This document shows, one piece after another, positions 8,952 to 17,600 of a stretch of 64,000 nt of DNA. The number at the start of each line of letters is the position of its first letter. The first letter of the stretch is position 1. Source of the DNA: Paenibacillus sp. GP183 (GTDB lineage Bacteria; Bacillota; Bacilli; Paenibacillales; NBRC-103111); contig NZ_FNSW01000001.1 in NCBI RefSeq assembly GCF_900104695.1, positions 806,001 to 870,000 on the forward strand, read 5' to 3'. The notes beneath the pieces are model-generated. The model saw only the letters and a list, made by a program, of their open reading frames with translations. It was not told where the DNA came from and did no database searches. A program made the position numbers and the translations under genes.

Positions 8952-9622
8952 TTCTCCTTTAGCCGATAGCCAACTCCCCGGACGGTATGTAATAAATGCT
9001 CACAGCCATGCAGGCTCATTTTTTTGCGCAAATAATGGATATAGAGCTCAACAATACTGTTTGCTGTATCCGAATCAAATCCCCAAATGCGATCAAAAAT
9101 TTGTTCCTTTGTTAGTATCTGTTCACTATTCAATACCAAAAATTCCAGCAGCTTAAATTCTTTGATCGTTAATTGAAGTGGACTCCCATCTACGAAGGCA
9201 TCATGCAATTTGGGCTTGATACTGATTATGCCGTAAGAGATCTCCCCTTCAGAGCTCATAGCTCCCTGCCGACGCAAAAGCGCACGAACTCTTGCCAAAA
9301 GCTCGGTGATCACAAAAGGTTTAACTATATAATCGTCAGCACCTGCGTCTAAACCGCTTACCCGATCCTCCACACTATCCTTTGCTGTCAAAAATAAAAT
9401 AGGGGTCGCCATAGACCGCAAGCGCAGCTTTTTTACAATCGATAACCCATTCGTTCCCGGGAGCATAATATCAAATACCAACAAATCATAAATCCCTTGC
9501 TCTGCAAGGAATAATCCGTCATCCCCTGAATCCGTGCCATCCACCTGATAGGATTCCTCTTCAAATAGCTCAGTAATCACCTTCCTCAAAGGAAGATCAT
9601 CCTCAACCACCAATATTCGCAT
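8948..9622 (-). CDS. OmpR/PhoB-family response regulator
   Basis: The 224-residue protein contains a receiver domain (Asp51 phospho-acceptor, Lys101 in KPF) and a winged-helix output domain ending in a typical HTVRGVGYRL motif. I place the start at ATG 9622, where the protein begins MRILVVEDD as most of the family does and a GGGGGTGG sequence lies upstream; an ATG at 9646 would add eight residues and has an AAGGAAAG site. It forms an operon with the kinase that overlaps its 3' end. Probable targets are the downstream binding-protein/export genes. There is no gene between this start and the divergent pseudogene at 9902, so that 280-base gap holds promoters for both. Confidence 0.93.
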   Translation of the reverse strand: MRILVVEDDLPLRKVITELFEEESYQVDGTDSGDDGLFLAEQGIYDLLVFDIMLPGTNGLSIVKKLRLRSMATPILFLTAKDSVEDRVSGLDAGADDYIVKPFVITELLARVRALLRRQGAMSSEGEISYGIISIKPKLHDAFVDGSPLQLTIKEFKLLEFLVLNSEQILTKEQIFDRIWGFDSDTANSIVELYIHYLRKKMSLHGCEHLLHTVRGVGYRLKEK

Positions 9623-9901
9623 CCCGCCACCCCCTGCTCCATCCATTCTAAATGGCTTTCCTTAAATCAGAATGAATCCTGACTTAATTTTCCATAAATT
9701 CAGCGCAGAACTAGTGTATGCTTCAATTATTAGATTTTCATTTGAAAACCTGGCCGGCGATTCTAGCATTCTATTCCTGCTGATGAGTGTTAAGAGAATT
9801 TACATTTATTTCATCAAATATTTTCATTTAGGTAAATTTTTCTAATTTAATATATTCCTGTGTACATAAGTACGCAAATTCACTAGATTGGGAGATGTAT
9901 T

Positions 9902-10815
9902 ATGAGAGTTAGCCGTTTAATGTTTCGTTTGCTTCTTGCTTCCGTGTTAAGCATCAGCGTTTTATTGACCAGCTTGGGCAATGCACCGCAGACTTATGCG
10001 GAGGGGCCAAGCGATCCGGCTCCCCAAATTCTCCATGTTGGCCCGGCCAACGGGAAGAAAGTTCTATTCGATAATACACACGCTCAAACAGCAGGTGCAG
10101 CGGATTGGGTGATTGATGGGGCATTCTCCGATTTTGGAAATGCTTTGGCCAATCAGGGCTATGATGTCAAAGAATTACGTAAATCAACACCGATCGTCCT
10201 TAGTGATCTGTCCGGCTATGACGTCCTGGTCATTGGCGAAGCGACATTCCTTACAAAACGTCCGAGCAAGCAGCTATGCTCCAGTATGTGCAAGGGGGCG
10301 GCAGTATTTTCTTCATAGCGGACCATTATAATGCGGATCGGAATAAGAATCGTTGGGATTCCTCTGAAGTGTTCAATGGCTACCGCCGCGGCGCATGGTC
10401 GAATCCTGCACAAGGCATGACCGCTGAAGAAAGCAGCTCGGCCGCGATGAGCGGTGTGGCTAGTTCAGATTGGCTGGCTAACAATTTTGGAATTCGTTAC
10501 AGGTATAATGCCATTGGCGATGTAACCGCAAATCAGATTGTGGCCCCGGCCCAAGCCTTTAATATTACAGCTGGAGTGTCTACAGTAGCGATGCATGCAG
10601 GTTCAACACTGGCCATTATCGATCCTAATAAGGCAAAAGGGATAGTATACCTGCCTGCTACTTCCACAAAATGGGCAAATGCAGTCGATCAAGGAGTTTA
10701 CGCGGGAGGAAGTACCGCCGAAGGCAAACAAAACACGCCGAGCATGATAAGTAATATACTGCCGAATTTGCCTAGGGTAAATGGATTCTTAGGCAATCCC
10801 ATAAGTCCGAGGTGA
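9902..10815 (+). pseudogene. Broken gene for a secreted protein (frameshifted and truncated)
   Basis: The reading frame opens with a signal peptide (MRVSRLMFRLLLASVLSISV, cleavage probably after TYA at about residue 35). It then reads LFDNTHAQTAGAADWVIDGAFSD, continuing as an alpha/beta domain that resembles the N-terminal domain of large secreted Bacillales proteins; I cannot name the family with certainty. At about 10243-10245 the frame breaks: adding one A after GCG restores NIPYKTSEQAAMLQYVQGGGS in the second frame. That frame runs to 10815 but from about 10720 it is only the antisense of the YdcZ-type gene on the other strand. The original C-terminal part is missing. Two separate lesions argue for a real pseudogene. 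Confidence 0.8.
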
Positions 10816-11150
10816 TCGATAATTGAGGAAGCCACAAGCTGCCCGGCAATGATCAGGATAAAAACGGAGACAGTTCCAATCTTCCCCGTAGCATAGGAGG
10901 TGCTGAACATTATGCCTACGCCCAAAATTCCCGCAACCAATATCCAAGGAATGACTTGAAGCTGGAGCGGAGGAGCGGATTTGACACGCCACAATAAAAA
11001 AGAGGCAAAGGCGATTTGTATTGCGGAAACACCAATAATCATTCCATACTGTCCCTGAACTTTGCCTATGTACGCATTGATCATACCTTGAGTAACACCC
11101 AGTAATCCTGCAGAAAAAGCAAGTATAAAGCTTATTTTGTTTGCTAGCAT
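10698..11150 (-). CDS. YdcZ-type (DMT superfamily, DUF606) membrane transporter, altered C-terminus
   Basis: The 150-residue protein has about five hydrophobic helices and the arrangement of small DMT transporters of the YdcZ/DUF606 family (FSAGLLGVTQGMINAYIG, then a late SSIIDHLGLMG segment). These function as half-transporters for small molecules; substrates are mostly unknown. The start is the ATG at 11150 with AAGGGG upstream rather than the TTG at 11174. The last ten residues (CLPSAVLPPA) are encoded by the antisense of the neighbouring plus-strand pseudogene, so the natural C-terminus has been replaced at about 10725. The protein may still fold because only the final few residues are lost. 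Confidence 0.75.
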   Translation of the reverse strand: MLANKISFILAFSAGLLGVTQGMINAYIGKVQGQYGMIIGVSAIQIAFASFLLWRVKSAPPLQLQVIPWILVAGILGVGIMFSTSYATGKIGTVSVFILIIAGQLVASSIIDHLGLMGLPKNPFTLGKFGSILLIMLGVFCLPSAVLPPA

Positions 11151-11180
11151 GTGTCCATTCCCCTTCAATTTCAATAAGCT

Positions 11181-11846
11181 TTATGGTTGGTTCCTTTCTT
11201 CCTGATCATGCATCGGATCAAGCTTTTTTCGAAAAATCAAAGGAATGGCAACAACCGCGGCAATCATCAATATGGCAACGAAGATAGTGTTGATAGATCC
11301 TTTCATAAAGCTGGATCCTAGAAAATTGAAGGCAATGGTGATCGGAATGATTCCGATCACCGTTCCAAGTAAATAAGGCAGGATTCGGATTTTCGACAAA
11401 CCGGCTGCATAACTAATCAAATCAAACGAGATAAAAGGAATTAAACGAATGAGAAGTATATAGAAGAAGCCTTGGGCTTCCAGCCTCTTTTCAAGCTTGC
11501 TCCATTTTCCCGTCCATTGTTTATTGACCAGTTTTTTGCCGAAATAACGGGAGACGAGAAACGATAACAATGCCCCGAGTGTAGCTCCAATGATCGTAAA
11601 TATGGATCCCCACAGAGCACCGAACGCTAGTCCTCCGGTCAACGACAATATGGTTACAGGAAATAAAACAAAGGGCCTGAAGGTAAATAATAATATATAC
11701 AGGGGAGGAGCCATCCAACCGAAGGACAAGATCCAATCACGGATGTTTTGCGGAGTAAGATGCAAGTAACGTTGATTGATCCAAAGCAATAGAGCAATTA
11801 CAAAAAGCAGGATTGCGACTATTTTGACAAACGGCTTCTTTTTCAA
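11181..11846 (-). CDS. TVP38/TMEM64 family (DedA-like) membrane protein
   Basis: The 221-residue protein has an N-terminal anchor helix, a re-entrant-type region rich in Phe, Gly and Pro (FRPFVLFPVTILSLTGG), and the family hallmark GALWGSIFTIIGATLGA followed by a FLVSRYFGKK stretch; the C-terminus ends in a charged tail. This is the TVP38/TMEM64 (SNARE-associated Golgi protein) family, related to DedA flippases; bacterial members are linked to lipid homeostasis. The start is TTG at 11846 with AAAGGGGGTG upstream. It lies 30 bases before the YdcZ-type gene and may be co-transcribed with it. Function beyond family is inferred. Confidence 0.88.
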   Translation of the reverse strand: MKKKPFVKIVAILLFVIALLLWINQRYLHLTPQNIRDWILSFGWMAPPLYILLFTFRPFVLFPVTILSLTGGLAFGALWGSIFTIIGATLGALLSFLVSRYFGKKLVNKQWTGKWSKLEKRLEAQGFFYILLIRLIPFISFDLISYAAGLSKIRILPYLLGTVIGIIPITIAFNFLGSSFMKGSINTIFVAILMIAAVVAIPLIFRKKLDPMHDQEERNQP

Positions 11847-11954
11847 GTTGCACCCCCTTTGTTACTCATATTTCAGTTACATTGTCGAAAGAATGATTAC
11901 CTTTTGAATATAACATAAAATGACCAAATCTAATGTGAAGTTAACTTAAATAAT

Positions 11955-12002
11955 AAATGACAGCCAATTGTGTTCAACCCACACAACTGGCTGTCATTTT
12001 CG
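11955..12002. terminator. Long hairpin in a divergent intergenic region
   Basis: AAATGACAGCCAATTGTGT and ACACAACTGGCTGTCATTTT pair around a seven-base loop with a single mismatch. It looks like a bidirectional terminator, yet the flanking genes are divergent, so no annotated gene ends here. It may be the leftover of a lost gene or part of an untranslated regulatory RNA. Confidence 0.5.
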
Positions 12003-12113
12003 TTACAGTGTCATAAGTTAGAATCCGTTGTCTGCATTCATAAAATCTTATACATTTTATATCATTTTTTTTATGTATAATGAAATTATTAAATTAAAAG
12101 GAGAATTAAAATT

Positions 12114-12791
12114 ATGCCAAAAGTCGAGAGCATGAAACCTTCGCTTTGGGAGACTGCACTTCAAGTGGCCCCAGCGCTTTATTTGGATAGCAAAGAACCT
12201 TTTCTCCCCATCAGGGTGGGCATCACTATTTTCGAGAATACCGCTCCGTCATTATCATTCAACAGGGTGATTGAAGTCAACCGCGAGAAGATTCATGCGG
12301 TTATTGAATACGCGATTTATTGGGACTATGACATCCAGCACCTTTACGATTTGGAGCATGTCTGGGTTTATGTCGGATACGAAGGAGAAATCGTTTCCTG
12401 CGAAGCCAGCTTCCATGGAAGGTATTTGCTTGGCTTGCTGCGCGACCGCAGCAACTTGCCAGCCGATAACCGCGTCAAATTATTCGTACAACCAGGCAAG
12501 CATGCGATGTCGCCATTGGAGGAAGTATTCCGGCTTCTCCCTGATGTAGAGACGTGCAACAATGAACTGGCTGGCAATGGAGGCGTATTAGAGCCTGAGA
12601 TGTTTAAGGGACAGTTCAAATCCGGGGATCATATCGATAAAATAGCGGAAGAGCACCTTCGCTCCTTCCGCTTCCAACCAAGCTTTGAATATATACGATA
12701 TGAATGGCCTGACGACATTTTCGTCACATGGGACGAGCTTCGAGAAGAGATCCCTGTTCGCCAGAGAGCGCTCCTGGAAACTTTATCATGA
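12114..12791 (+). CDS. Conserved-looking protein of unknown function
   Basis: The 225-residue soluble protein has no signal peptide or membrane helix. I do not recognise the family. Visible features are an acidic, aromatic-rich middle segment with WDYDIQHLYDLEHVWVYVGY at about 64-83, where His, Asp and Glu cluster in a way that could bind metal, and a Glu-rich C-terminus. GGAG stands 10 bases upstream of the ATG, and a TATAAT at 12076-12081 could be its -10 box, with no convincing -35. The gene converges with the HAD-like gene: their stop codons overlap in a shared TCATGA. Composition matches the neighbours. Confidence 0.7.
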   Translation: MPKVESMKPSLWETALQVAPALYLDSKEPFLPIRVGITIFENTAPSLSFNRVIEVNREKIHAVIEYAIYWDYDIQHLYDLEHVWVYVGYEGEIVSCEASFHGRYLLGLLRDRSNLPADNRVKLFVQPGKHAMSPLEEVFRLLPDVETCNNELAGNGGVLEPEMFKGQFKSGDHIDKIAEEHLRSFRFQPSFEYIRYEWPDDIFVTWDELREEIPVRQRALLETLS

Positions 12792-13319
12792 CTGCAGCTT
12801 GTCGTTTAACTGTTCCACCAAGTCCAGCAATTCCAACGGTTCACGAATCGTATACACCGGGCGTTCGCTTTCGTCGGCCGGTGTATGCGGATAACGTGAG
12901 GTCCAGCTGAGAAAGACGCTGGTGATGCCAAGAGCATTCGCGCCTTTGATATCACGGCTTAAATTATTGCCGACCATCACAATCCGGGAATAATCCATCT
13001 CGTTCAGATCAAGCGCCCCTACCGCCGCCTTGAACATCCGCGGACTCGGCTTACTGGCCTTGATCGTTTCCGAATAAATCATGGTGCTGAAGCAATCATA
13101 GAGGCCCAACTGAGTAAACATATTTTTGAATGATTGCGCATTGCCATCGGCAACCAGAGCGAGTGTATATCCCCTCTCGATTAAGGCTTTAACCATTACA
13201 TCCGCGCCTGGAATAACGCTCGCGCTAATGACTATGTCTTCATCATTCCTGATTTCCGTTGTTTCATCGATAATCGTGTCGCCGCTATCCAGAAATATAA
13301 TGAGCTTCTTCTCACTCAT
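12786..13319 (-). CDS. HAD-like hydrolase with unusual motif I
   Basis: The 177-residue protein has the HAD fold order: motif I at 9-17, a small cap, a motif II-like segment (VADGNAQSF), the motif III lysine in SKPSPRMF, and a motif IV-like GNNLSRDIKGANA. Motif I reads FLDSGDTI, so the second Asp is one position later than in the usual DxDxT signature and the motif IV Asp pair is reduced. That spacing may alter or abolish phosphatase activity. GAGGGAG precedes the ATG. The gene ends in a TCATGA shared with the convergent gene at 12791. It probably hydrolyses or binds a small phosphorylated compound; the substrate is unknown. Confidence 0.8.
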   Translation of the reverse strand: MSEKKLIIFLDSGDTIIDETTEIRNDEDIVISASVIPGADVMVKALIERGYTLALVADGNAQSFKNMFTQLGLYDCFSTMIYSETIKASKPSPRMFKAAVGALDLNEMDYSRIVMVGNNLSRDIKGANALGITSVFLSWTSRYPHTPADESERPVYTIREPLELLDLVEQLNDKLQS

Positions 13320-13341
13320 GGTATCGTCTCCCTCGTTTGTT

Positions 13342-14382
13342 TTAAAACCTCTGTTCGACAGGAAAGGTTTCCGTAATTCCCCTGAGCTTCAACTCATTTG
13401 CATAGTGGCACGCCACCACACGTCCCTCGCCTATCTCCTGCAATTCCGGAGCGGTTTGCTCGCACAGCTCTGTTTTATAAGCGCATCTCGGATGGTAATG
13501 GCAGCCCGAAGGCGGGTTAGCCGGATTTGGAATCTCACCGCGCACAATAACCCTTTCCTTCTTTCTGTCCGGATCGGGATTGGGTACCGCTGACAGCAAT
13601 GCCTCTGTATAGGGATGCCTTGGTTGATAGAACAAATCGTCAGTAGACGCAAGCTCGATAATTTTCCCCAAATACATCACGGCGATCCGGTCGGAAATAT
13701 GCTTGACCACAGACAGATCGTGCGAGATGAAAAGGTACGTAATCTGAAATTGCTGCTGCAAATCCTTAAGCAGGTTAATGATTTGCGCCTGAATAGAAAC
13801 GTCAAGCGCGGATACCGCCTCGTCGCATACGATCACCTTGGGATTGGTAATGAGCGCCCTGGCGATGCCGATTCGCTGCCGCTGTCCTCCCGAGAAAGCA
13901 TGAGGATACCGCCTCAAATAACTGATATTCAATCCCGTCTGCTCGGCCATTTCGATCACGCGCTTTTCAATTTCGAATTTTGACAAATGAAATGAAGCCC
14001 TGAGCGGCTCACTGATAATGTCGAAGACGGTCATCCGAGGATTTAATGAAGAATAGGGGTCCTGAAAAATCATTTGAATGTTTTTGCGTATAGCTGTGTA
14101 CTCCTGCTGCTTGGCTTGCAAAAAGTCGACCTTGGTGCCATCCTCCAAGTAATAGAAAACTTGGCCGGAGGTCGCCTCAATCCCTCTGACCAAGCACCTG
14201 CCCAGCGTAGTCTTACCGCAGCCCGATTCTCCCACGAGACTAAACGTTTCCCCCTTGCGTAACGTAAACGATATGTCCGAGACCGCCTTGACCGCAGTCG
14301 TTTTGCGGGTGAATCCGAAGCCCTTGTGCACGGGATACTCTTTGACTAGATTGTCTATCTGCATTATTGGTTTTTCAGTCAT
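13342..14382 (-). CDS. Oligopeptide/oligosaccharide ABC importer ATPase, OppF type
   Basis: The 346-residue subunit has Walker A GESGCGKTT, signature FSGGQRQR, Walker B VIVCDEAVSALD and the C-terminal OppF/DppF extension with the PxxGCxFHPRC-like cysteine cluster (SGCHYHPRCAYKTELC). The start is ATG 14382 with GGAGAG upstream; it overlaps the OppD-type gene by eight bases, and a GTG at 14394 lacks a good site. It is the last gene of a five-gene importer operon whose binding protein is at 19.6 kb. Opp-type importers of this kind carry peptides or, often in Firmicutes and Thermotogales, oligosaccharides. The nearby glycosidases favour sugars here, which is inference. Confidence 0.92.
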   Translation of the reverse strand: MTEKPIMQIDNLVKEYPVHKGFGFTRKTTAVKAVSDISFTLRKGETFSLVGESGCGKTTLGRCLVRGIEATSGQVFYYLEDGTKVDFLQAKQQEYTAIRKNIQMIFQDPYSSLNPRMTVFDIISEPLRASFHLSKFEIEKRVIEMAEQTGLNISYLRRYPHAFSGGQRQRIGIARALITNPKVIVCDEAVSALDVSIQAQIINLLKDLQQQFQITYLFISHDLSVVKHISDRIAVMYLGKIIELASTDDLFYQPRHPYTEALLSAVPNPDPDRKKERVIVRGEIPNPANPPSGCHYHPRCAYKTELCEQTAPELQEIGEGRVVACHYANELKLRGITETFPVEQRF

Positions 14383-15397
14383 GGCGCTCTCCACTTTCGT
14401 TCTTGTTTTCGCCGTAAAGAAAACAGCTAACCGTATGATTGGCGGACAGCTGTGTCTGCGGCACTTGGCGTTTGTCGCAAAGACCTGGAATCCGGTCCTT
14501 GCAGCGATCGTAGAATCCGCACATCGGCGGCAAATTCAGTGGAATAGGCACCGTTCCTTCTATGGACTCCAAACGTTCCTTTCTTCCTCCAATCGCCGGA
14601 ATAGAGTTAAGGAGCCCTCTGGTATACGGGTGTTTCGGATGATGGAATATTTCACTCACGGTCGCCTGCTCGACAATTTTGCCCAAATACATGACGGCGA
14701 CTTCGTCGCACATTTCCGCAACAATGCCAAGATCGTGGGTAATGAACACGATAGCCATACCGAATTGCTGCTGCAATTGCTTCATCAATTCCAACACCTG
14801 GGCTTGGATCGTTACATCAAGAGCGGTCGTAGGCTCATCTGCAATCAGCAGCTCGGGTCCGCAGGAGAGCGCCATGGCAATCATCGCTCTTTGCATCATT
14901 CCTCCTGAAAACTCATGAGGATATTGGTCGAAACGCCTTTCCGGATTGGAGATTCCCACGCGCTGCAGAACGTCAATTGTCATCCGCTTTGCTTCATGTT
15001 TATTTTTAGTGCGGTGCAGCAATACCGATTCCATGATTTGATTGCCAATTGTGTACAAAGGAGAGAAGGCTGTCATTGGTTCTTGGAAGATCATCGCGAT
15101 CTTGCTTCCGCGTATAGAGCGAATTTCTGCCCCGTCACGTTTCATCTTGAGCAAATCGGCATCCCCGAGCTTGATCGACCCCGAAGTGACGGAGGTTTTA
15201 GGCTGAATGCCGAGAATGGCTTTACCTGTAATGCTTTTACCGCAGCCGGACTCCCCGACAATACCCAGAGTTTTTCCTTTGGAAACCTGAAAGCTGATAC
15301 CGTCGACAGCTTTTAACAAGCCTCCATCCGTTGGAAAATGAATTTTTAATTCGTCAACTTGAAGCAGGGTTTGAAGATTCTCTTTTACTGCAGTCAT
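14375..15397 (-). CDS. Oligopeptide/oligosaccharide ABC importer ATPase, OppD type
   Basis: The 340-residue subunit has Walker A GESGCGKSI, signature FSGGMMQR, Walker B LLIADEPTTALD and the OppD C-terminal tail with PPMCGFYDRCKDR-type cysteines. I place the start at the second of two tandem ATGs (15397) because GAGGAA lies seven bases before it; reading further upstream to 15469 would run into the permease gene. It overlaps the OppF-type gene at its 3' end. It hydrolyses ATP to drive the two permeases encoded just upstream. The family is certain; the cargo is not, but the neighbouring carbohydrate genes point to oligosaccharides. Confidence 0.92.
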   Translation of the reverse strand: MTAVKENLQTLLQVDELKIHFPTDGGLLKAVDGISFQVSKGKTLGIVGESGCGKSITGKAILGIQPKTSVTSGSIKLGDADLLKMKRDGAEIRSIRGSKIAMIFQEPMTAFSPLYTIGNQIMESVLLHRTKNKHEAKRMTIDVLQRVGISNPERRFDQYPHEFSGGMMQRAMIAMALSCGPELLIADEPTTALDVTIQAQVLELMKQLQQQFGMAIVFITHDLGIVAEMCDEVAVMYLGKIVEQATVSEIFHHPKHPYTRGLLNSIPAIGGRKERLESIEGTVPIPLNLPPMCGFYDRCKDRIPGLCDKRQVPQTQLSANHTVSCFLYGENKNESGERHD

Positions 15398-15428
15398 CAT
15401 GATCTTCCTCACAAGTAGAATGTAGATC

Positions 15429-16574
15429 TTATTTATACGGATCGGCCGCGTCACGCAAGCCGTCCCCAAGGAAATTAAACGTCAGTACCGTAACAATGAC
15501 AGAGACCAGCGGAATCAATTTCCAAGGATATAAAGCTACGCTCTCCATTCGCTGCGCTTCCTGCAGCAGGACGCCCCAGCTTGCAGCAGGCGAGCGAATA
15601 CCAAGCCCAAGGAAGCTCATCGCCGTTTCACCGATAATCATCGAAGGGATCGAAAGCGTCATGCTCACAACCAAATAGCTCATGAATCCGGGAATGAGAT
15701 GAACTGCGATTATTCTCGAGTTGCTGATTCCGGAAATTTTCGCGGCCATTACATAATCTTCATTCTTTATCGAAATAAATTTACTGCGAACCACCCGAGC
15801 CAATCCCGTCCATTCGATGAAAGCCATAATGATCGTAATGTACAGGAACATTTGCACTACAGGCACCCTGGGGGGAATAGCCGCCGATAACGCCATCCAT
15901 AACGGAAGAGTTGGAAAAGAACGAATGATTTCAATGCTCCTTTGAATCATGTTGTCGATTGGTCCGCCAAAGTACCCCGAAATACCTCCTAGCAACAATC
16001 CGAGGATAAAGCTTATAAAGACACCGACCAAGGGAATAGTTAAGGAAATTTGACTGCCTAGAACAACTCTGGAGAATAAATCCCTGCCCATACCATCTGT
16101 ACCAAAAATAAAAAGATGCCCCGGCGCTTTCACGCCAAACAGATGCAAATTGCTCGGAATAACGCCCCAAAATTTATATTCATTGCCTTTCACGAAAAAC
16201 TGAATGGCATACGTATGCTCTGTGTCCTCGACGAACATTTTGCGCAGCGTAACCGGGTCACGGCCCGACTTAGTACCGTATACGAACGGCATTAAGTGGA
16301 ATTTGCCGTCTTTATCGATCCAATGCAATTGCGTCGGCTTGCTGTTCACACTTTCGCTGTCGTAGCTGTCCAGCCCTTGTGGGGCAATGAAATTACCGAA
16401 TAAAGCGACCACATACATGAAAGTGAGCACAAACAGACTGATTTTGGCCAGCTTATGCTTCATCAATTTCCGGGCCATTAGCCGCCAATGCGAGGCCGCG
16501 TAATACGATTCTTCCTTCTTTTTTACTGTAAACAGCTTGGAAAATAAGGTGGTGCCGCCTAACTGAGTTTTCAT
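15429..16574 (-). CDS. ABC importer permease, OppC type
   Basis: The 381-residue membrane protein has one N-terminal helix (about 38-62), a long extracellular insert of about 110 residues, and then the five-helix permease core with the EAA loop (EWTGLARVVRSKFISIKNEDY). The insert makes it longer than a typical 300-residue OppC; the same enlargement is known from Opp-type sugar importers. It ends with the family tail LGDGLRDAADPY. It overlaps nothing but is only three bases after the OppB-type gene stop. AAGGAATG precedes the ATG. Forms the membrane channel with the OppB-type partner. Confidence 0.92.
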   Translation of the reverse strand: MKTQLGGTTLFSKLFTVKKKEESYYAASHWRLMARKLMKHKLAKISLFVLTFMYVVALFGNFIAPQGLDSYDSESVNSKPTQLHWIDKDGKFHLMPFVYGTKSGRDPVTLRKMFVEDTEHTYAIQFFVKGNEYKFWGVIPSNLHLFGVKAPGHLFIFGTDGMGRDLFSRVVLGSQISLTIPLVGVFISFILGLLLGGISGYFGGPIDNMIQRSIEIIRSFPTLPLWMALSAAIPPRVPVVQMFLYITIIMAFIEWTGLARVVRSKFISIKNEDYVMAAKISGISNSRIIAVHLIPGFMSYLVVSMTLSIPSMIIGETAMSFLGLGIRSPAASWGVLLQEAQRMESVALYPWKLIPLVSVIVTVLTFNFLGDGLRDAADPYK

Positions 16575-16577
16575 CCT

Positions 16578-17576
16578 TCACATTCCTTTTCTCTGCAAGC
16601 GAATTCGGGGATCTAGCCAGAATAGCAAAATGTCCGAAATCAAAGTACCAAGCACGATGCACACCGCCATAAAAAGCAGCCAAGTGCCGGCAAGATACAT
16701 ATCCTGACTGAGCAGCGCTTGGTATATAACCGGTCCTTGGGTCGGTAAATTGAGTACAATCGCAGTAATGGTACTTCCTGTAAAAATCGATGTAAGTGAC
16801 CACCCGAGTGTGCTGACAATCGGATTAATCGCTGCGCGAATCGGATATTTCATAATGATTTTCGCTTCCGAAAGCCCTTTGGCTCTTGCGGTCAGCATAT
16901 AGGGCTTGTCCATCTCGTCAAGCATCTGCCCTCGCATGACGCGAATTAAATCGCATGTGCTTCCTAAGCCGATGACGACGATAGGGATAATCATATGCTT
17001 GAGAAAATCGGCAAATTTCGCAATGGACCATGCTTTATCGACAAATTGTGGAGAAAACAATCCCAGCATCGGATCGCCTACGTATATATAGGAAAAGTAC
17101 ATCAAAACAATCGCAAGTAAAAAATTCGGAGTGGCCATGCCTAAAAAGCCGAGTCCTGTTATGAGGTAATCGCCGAAGGAGTATTGCTTAACCGCGCTGT
17201 AAATGCCTATTGGTATTGAAACCACATACGTAAACAGCATGGAAACTAGTGAAACGATCATCGTTAGCCCCATATACTGGCCGAGAATCGATAACACCGG
17301 ACGGTTGTAGCTAAATGAATAACCGAAATCTCCTCTACTCACCATGCCCCACATCCATTTCAAATATTGGATGTACCAGGGTTGGTCCAGGCCGTACGAC
17401 TCTCGCAACATTTGCATGGTTGCCTTGTCCAAAATTTCTCCTCCGACTGCCATCTTGGCAGCATAATCGCTGATGAAATCGCCGGGAGGAAGCTGGATGA
17501 TAAAAAAAACAATAATGGAAATGAGCAACACGACTGGAATCATCGTAATCACTCTGCGCACAATATAAGTAAGCAT
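16578..17576 (-). CDS. ABC importer permease, OppB type
   Basis: The 332-residue membrane protein begins MLTYIVRRVITMIPVVLLIS, a standard OppB/DppB first helix, followed by an external loop with PGDFISDYAAK and five more helices. The EAA motif lies in LTARAKGLSEAKIIMKYPIRAA. The start is ATG 17576, with GAGGAGT just upstream; an in-frame start at 17606 would overlap the hairpin that separates it from the binding-protein gene. It pairs with the OppC-type permease to form the channel. The strong hairpin before it probably lowers permease output relative to the binding protein. Confidence 0.92.
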   Translation of the reverse strand: MLTYIVRRVITMIPVVLLISIIVFFIIQLPPGDFISDYAAKMAVGGEILDKATMQMLRESYGLDQPWYIQYLKWMWGMVSRGDFGYSFSYNRPVLSILGQYMGLTMIVSLVSMLFTYVVSIPIGIYSAVKQYSFGDYLITGLGFLGMATPNFLLAIVLMYFSYIYVGDPMLGLFSPQFVDKAWSIAKFADFLKHMIIPIVVIGLGSTCDLIRVMRGQMLDEMDKPYMLTARAKGLSEAKIIMKYPIRAAINPIVSTLGWSLTSIFTGSTITAIVLNLPTQGPVIYQALLSQDMYLAGTWLLFMAVCIVLGTLISDILLFWLDPRIRLQRKGM

Positions 17577-17600
17577 GGTACTCCTCTCTTCATAACGCAA

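Noticed and set aside
14255-14908. Plus-strand open frame across the two Opp ATPase genes
   Set aside because: Antisense of two ATPase genes with clear Walker and signature motifs; no ribosome site or homology.
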